This document shows, in pieces, positions 6,552 through 8,873 of a stretch of DNA of 8,873 bases (positions are counted from its first letter, which is position 1; the number at the start of each line of letters is the position of its first letter). The stretch lies in contig FR880045.1 of the NCBI GenBank assembly GCA_000435175.1, positions 11,805-20,677 on the forward strand, read 5' to 3'. The position numbers were made by a program, and so were the translations under genes. Below the pieces are notes generated by a model. That model worked only from the letters and a program-made list of their open reading frames with translations, made no database searches and was not told the DNA's origin. This DNA comes from Clostridium sp. CAG:245 (GTDB lineage: Bacteria; Bacillota; Clostridia; TANB77; CAG-508).

Positions 6552-6552
6552 A
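6521..6552 (+). repeat. Direct repeat, copy 2 (template of the antisense RNA 5' end)
   Basis: Starts GTTACTTCGTGAAAAATTT and ends AATTGCTA, matching copy 1 at 6402-6433 in 27 of 32 positions. Read in the sense direction it encodes MKNFLQLL and then a stop, a relic of the peptide start (MKNLIKLL), but lacks a ribosome site. This points to duplication of the toxin 5' end. Confidence 0.85.
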
Positions 6553-6557
6553 TAATT

Positions 6558-6586
6558 ATAATAGCACTTTTTTTATTATATGTCAA
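6558..6586 (-). promoter_or_regulatory. Consensus promoter of the antisense RNA
   Basis: On the minus strand TTGACA (6586-6581) and TATTAT (6563-6558) are 17 bases apart. The -35 box is perfect. Start near 6551 places the RNA 5' end at the edge of repeat copy 2. Confidence 0.82.
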
Positions 6587-6610
6587 ATTAAAAATTAAAT
6601 TCATATAAAT

Positions 6611-6637
6611 AAAAAAACTGTAATATTCAAATTACAG
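6611..6637 (-). terminator. Terminator of tRNA-Met
   Basis: On the minus strand CTGTAAT (6637-6631) pairs with ATTACAG (6624-6618) around a six-base loop and is followed by seven T (6617-6611). It lies 10 bases after the encoded CCA end and separates the tRNA unit from the antisense promoter. Confidence 0.85.
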
Positions 6638-6647
6638 CTTTAAGTTA

Positions 6648-6724
6648 TGGTAGCGACGAGTGGATTCGAACCGCTGACCTAACGGGTATGAACCGTTTGC
6701 TCTAGCCAACTGAGCTACGTCGCC
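6648..6724 (-). tRNA. trnM: Elongator tRNA-Met (anticodon CAT)
   Basis: The 77-base cloverleaf reads GGCGACG for the 5' acceptor arm, a GCTC/GAGC D-stem, and an AACGG/CCGTT anticodon stem around TTCATAC, with CAT at 6690-6688. TTCGAAT is the T-loop, and ACCA ends the gene, so CCA is encoded. The body resembles Bacillus and E. coli elongator tRNA-Met and lacks initiator traits such as a GGG/CCC anticodon stem. An Ile2 tRNA with modified CAT is the alternative. G1-T72 is a wobble and the T-stem has a C-A mismatch at its third pair. Confidence 0.95.
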
Positions 6725-6743
6725 ATTTCTTACAACAGATATT

Positions 6744-6772
6744 ATTATAAAGGGAAAAGAGTATTTTGTCAA
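6744..6772 (-). promoter_or_regulatory. Consensus promoter of tRNA-Met
   Basis: On the minus strand TTGACA (6772-6767) and TATAAT (6749-6744) are 17 bases apart: a perfect sigma-A promoter. The start near 6737 leaves about 12 bases before the mature tRNA. Confidence 0.9.
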
Positions 6773-6926
6773 GCAAAAATATAAAAAATGCATACAATTT
6801 TTTGCCTGTGAATTATAACACAATATTTTTGATTTTTAAAACAATTTTTAATAAATATCTGCATGCATTTTTATAAATACTCTTATTAAATTTCAATAAA
6901 TATATAAATTTTTTATGCTTAGAATA

Positions 6927-7241
6927 TTACATTTCGCGTTCGTCATCGTCTACAATTTTTACTGTTGGTTCTTTTCTAGTAGCTCTTGTTGTACGCTTTA
7001 CAGCAGATGCTTCGCGTGTTTGCACTTTTTCACGATTTTGAGTTCTAGCTTTAGTTTTAGCTTGTACCGGTTCTTTTACAGATTTAACAGAAGCTTCATA
7101 TTCTTTTAAAGCTTCCATAGGATCTTTTGCAAGTTCGCCAGTTAATTCCACATCATCAACTTCGCCATCATTTACTAATTTGCTAATTGCAAGACCAAAA
7201 TTTTTAAATAAATCTATTACTGAGTTTCTAGTTTTTTCCAT
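6927..7241 (-). CDS. Hypothetical protein, 104 residues, charged tail
   Basis: I do not recognise this protein. The N-terminal 50 residues (MEKTRNSVIDLFKNFGLAIS onward) look helical and mixed in charge. Residues about 50-92 are rich in Lys, Arg, Thr, Gln and Glu and look disordered. The C-terminus is acidic (VDDDEREM). There is no signal peptide or membrane segment. The basic, low-complexity middle could bind nucleic acid or be a flexible linker, but no motif supports this. The only strong ribosome site, GGAGGT (7282-7277), is 35 bases before the ATG with a hairpin between. An in-frame stop at 7256-7254 rules out a longer N-terminus. A promoter lies at 7312-7340. No clear terminator follows; 6725-6926 contains only the tRNA promoter and AT-rich sequence. 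Confidence 0.72.
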   Translation of the reverse strand: MEKTRNSVIDLFKNFGLAISKLVNDGEVDDVELTGELAKDPMEALKEYEASVKSVKEPVQAKTKARTQNREKVQTREASAVKRTTRATRKEPTVKIVDDDEREM

Positions 7242-7282
7242 TATAATTTGCTCTTAACTATAGTGTTAAGAAGCACACCTCC
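7242..7282 (-). promoter_or_regulatory. Split ribosome-binding site with hairpin spacer
   Basis: On the minus strand GGAGGT (7282-7277) is followed by two bases, then a stem of GCTTCTTAAC (7274-7265) with GTTAAGAGC (7258-7250) containing one bulged T and an ACTATA loop, then eight bases and the ATG. Folded, the ribosome site is effectively 10 bases from the start; unfolded it is 34 bases away. This resembles the hairpin-bridged site of phage T4 gene 25. Confidence 0.6.
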
Positions 7283-7311
7283 GATTCGTTAATTAAAATT
7301 ATTCCAAATAC

Positions 7312-7340
7312 ATTATATCATATAATTTGGCTTAAATCAA
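7312..7340 (-). promoter_or_regulatory. Promoter of the 104-residue gene
   Basis: On the minus strand TTGATT (7340-7335) and TATAAT (7317-7312) are 17 bases apart. It begins just after the stop of the upstream 82-residue gene. The start near 7305 leaves a leader of about 64 bases that includes the split ribosome site. Confidence 0.7.
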
Positions 7341-7343
7341 TAA

Positions 7344-7592
7344 TTATTCTACTTTTCTTCCAGAATCTCGCGAAAAATCAGATTTAGATGTTAATTTTTC
7401 ATATTCCTTGCATTTTATTTTGTATTCCATTTGCATACTCAAATAACGATAATACATGTAGGCTTGCTCGTATTGCATAAGTGGATTAAACATAGCATTT
7501 GAGTCCATTGTTGGGTCTGCGTTCATGTCGTACATGTTTGGCCCAGAAAATGGAGGCATTCCGTAATAATTATAGTCAACATTCTTATCCAT
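7344..7592 (-). CDS. Hypothetical small protein, 82 residues, Tyr/Met/Asn-rich N-terminus
   Basis: I do not recognise this protein. The first 40 residues are low in complexity and rich in Tyr, Met, Asn, Asp and Pro (YNYYGMPPFSGPNMYDMN). Residues about 40-68 (QYEQAYMYYRYLSMQMEYKI and following) should form an amphipathic helix, and the tail is charged. There is no signal peptide or clear membrane segment, and one cysteine. AAGGAA (about 7605-7600) lies 8 bases before the ATG. The composition is reminiscent of small spore-coat or spore-surface proteins, and it lies downstream of a sporulation gene on the same strand, but no motif confirms this. No convincing promoter was found in the 180 bases upstream. 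The clear ribosome site and strand agreement support a real gene. Confidence 0.65.
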   Translation of the reverse strand: MDKNVDYNYYGMPPFSGPNMYDMNADPTMDSNAMFNPLMQYEQAYMYYRYLSMQMEYKIKCKEYEKLTSKSDFSRDSGRKVE

Positions 7593-7774
7593 AGAATTAA
7601 TTCCTTATAATGTATTTAGGTTTTTTAAGGTTTTACCCATAAACCAATAAGAAAAAGATATACTCAAGTTAATATTAAAATAGATGTATTTTTATCAAAC
7701 GAAGGTTGTAATTAGGTATTTTTTAGTGGCTAAGTAATAATGTAGAGCAATAGCCATAATAAGCAATAAAGTAA
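7593..7774. other. Gap between ylbJ and the 82-residue gene
   Basis: About 180 AT-rich bases. The first 80 on the minus strand hold a hydrophobic stretch (VITLLLIMAIALHYYLATKK) in a frame different from the last ylbJ frame, possibly the displaced ylbJ end. A weak hairpin (GGTTT/AAACC, 7629-7645) lacks a T run. No strong promoter is seen. Confidence 0.4.
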
Positions 7775-8861
7775 TTACAAGTTTAAGAAAAACATTGGTA
7801 TTAGGTTTATTAAAATATATGTGTAAATTGCTGCAATAATTCCTTGCAAAAGTTTTCCGTAAATGTATTTTTTTATAGATAAATCTGATTTTGATGTTAT
7901 GCTTAAAACCTGAAGTAATACTGATATTCCGCCAAACCCTAGTAAAAATGCACAAATGATGATATTGAAAGAAAGGGCTTTACTTGTAACTGAGCTTACA
8001 AGCAATACTCCATTAGTTAGTTCTATAATTCCAGAAATGATTGGTTTTGCAAAAGATAAATCTATATTTAAGAGCTTTAATGGTATGTATAATAAGTATG
8101 AAAATATTTCTAAAATTTTGCTGTTTCCTAAAATAGAAATTATTACAGAAAAGATTACTACAAACCCACCAATCATTATAATTGTTTTGCTAGATTCTAG
8201 TATTGCATTAGAAAGTATGCTTCCTAAATTGTTAAATGTACACAATTCATTAGTTGATGAATTATACGAATGTTCAAAAATATTATTTTTAAATTTATGC
8301 TTTAAACGTGCTAATTGTCCTAATAAAATTCCAACAGTTATAGCTGAGAGTGTATGTGTAATAAATAAAAGCAAGCCAATATTAGAATTGGAAAACATAG
8401 AAATTCCGTACTGTTCCAATTATAAAGAGAGGACCAGAATTATTTGTAAAACAAAGCATTCGTTCGCCTTCATCTTTAGTGCAATTATTGTTGGTGCGCA
8501 AATCTGTAACAATTTTAGCACCCATAGGGTAGCCACTAATAAGCCCTAAAACAAAAGCATATGCAGATTCTCCGGGCACATTGAAAATAGGTCGCATAAA
8601 TTTGTTACATTTCTTGCTAATATAATTTATTATATTAGTGTGAGATAAAAGATTAGTTGCAATAAAAAAAGGGAAGAGGCTTGGTACAACATTATTAGCC
8701 CACAGCTTTAAACCAGATTTTGCTGCAGTTAGATTACTACTAGAAAAGGTAACAAGGCCAATAACAAACAAAACAAATGTAGCAGGCAGAATATATTTTT
8801 TTATAGAAAAAACAGCAAAACGTGTTTTAACATTTTTAGAAGAAGTACTTATGCTAACCAA
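7775..8861 (-). pseudogene. ylbJ: Sporulation integral membrane protein YlbJ/SpoVV, frameshifted
   Basis: YlbJ (SpoVV in Bacillus subtilis) is a mother-cell membrane protein needed in sporulation, implicated in moving dipicolinic acid toward the forespore. The N-terminal frame (8861-8409, about 151 residues) shows the family pattern: a first membrane segment, SGLKLWANNVVPSLFPFFIA, MRPIFNVPG, ISGYPMGAK and FTNNSGPLFIIGTV. The protein then continues in another frame from base 8407 (GISMFSNSNIGLLLFITHTL) to the stop at 7775. One extra base (G8408 on the plus strand) separates the frames; without it a continuous protein of about 361 residues results. The N-terminal frame alone stops after ten foreign residues. 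The start is uncertain: a TTG at 8861 has AGGGGTG upstream, but the frame stays open to the window edge. A hydrophobic tail in a third frame (to about 7695) may indicate a second shift. Confidence 0.8.
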
Positions 8862-8873
8862 AACAACACCCCT

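Noticed and set aside
6632..6823. A 63-codon minus-strand frame
   Set aside because: It runs through the tRNA-Met gene (its GDVAQLARANGSYPLGQRFEST is translated tRNA sequence).
6780..6876. Inverted copies of TGCAT next to A/T runs (near 6780-6794 and 6864-6876)
   Set aside because: The arms are short, AT-dominated and about 70 bases apart; no transposase, target duplication or terminator tail goes with them.
7956..8549. A 197-codon plus-strand reading frame
   Set aside because: It lies opposite the well-recognised ylbJ sequence, has no ribosome site and no family resemblance; it is an antisense shadow.

Overview
The window comes from an AT-rich, low-GC Gram-positive chromosome, most likely an anaerobic, spore-forming member of the Clostridia. 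This rests on the gene content: rubrerythrin (anaerobic peroxide defence), a CarD-family RNA polymerase partner, a dnaG-rpoD pair, and a YlbJ/SpoVV-type sporulation membrane protein. AGA/AAA-rich codon use, strong GGAGG ribosome sites and consensus sigma-A promoters agree. The exact genus cannot be read from the sequence.

Layout, left to right. On the plus strand: the 3' part of rimO (ribosomal protein S12 methylthiotransferase, cut by the window edge); a rubrerythrin gene with its own promoter; a trimeric dUTPase; a carD-like gene whose promoter is embedded in the preceding terminator hairpin; then dnaG (primase) and rpoD (housekeeping sigma factor) as a tight two-gene operon ending in a very strong terminator at 6256-6307. 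A 20-bp AT-rich repeat sits in the gaps before dut and before dnaG. Around 6500 the direction of transcription switches. The minus strand then carries an elongator tRNA-Met with promoter and terminator, two small unrecognised protein genes, and a ylbJ gene that is frameshifted and runs to or past the right edge.

The most interesting part is the 250-bp gap between the rpoD terminator and the tRNA gene (6340-6586). It holds a compact locus not covered by any long reading frame. A consensus promoter drives a roughly 145-nt RNA with a 5' hairpin, a strong ribosome site and a 22-residue hydrophobic peptide starting at GTG. A perfect hairpin terminator, usable in both directions, follows. A second consensus promoter faces it from the other side and would make a roughly 70-nt antisense RNA. 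That RNA starts in a second copy of the toxin start-codon region, so it could pair with the mRNA across its start codon (19 continuous pairs including one G-U, then 8 more). This is the architecture of the par/Fst type I toxin-antitoxin locus of plasmid pAD1: convergent RNAs, shared terminator and paired direct repeats. The peptide sequence itself is not recognisably Fst, so I propose it as a new par-like type I toxin-antitoxin locus. The proposal comes from sequence only.

Functionally, the left half is housekeeping: translation (RimO), nucleotide hygiene (dUTPase), replication priming (DnaG) and transcription initiation (RpoD, CarD). The right half is accessory or sporulation-related. Smaller curiosities are a ribosome site separated from its start codon by a hairpin (7242-7282), the terminator/promoter overlap before carD, and the disrupted ylbJ.
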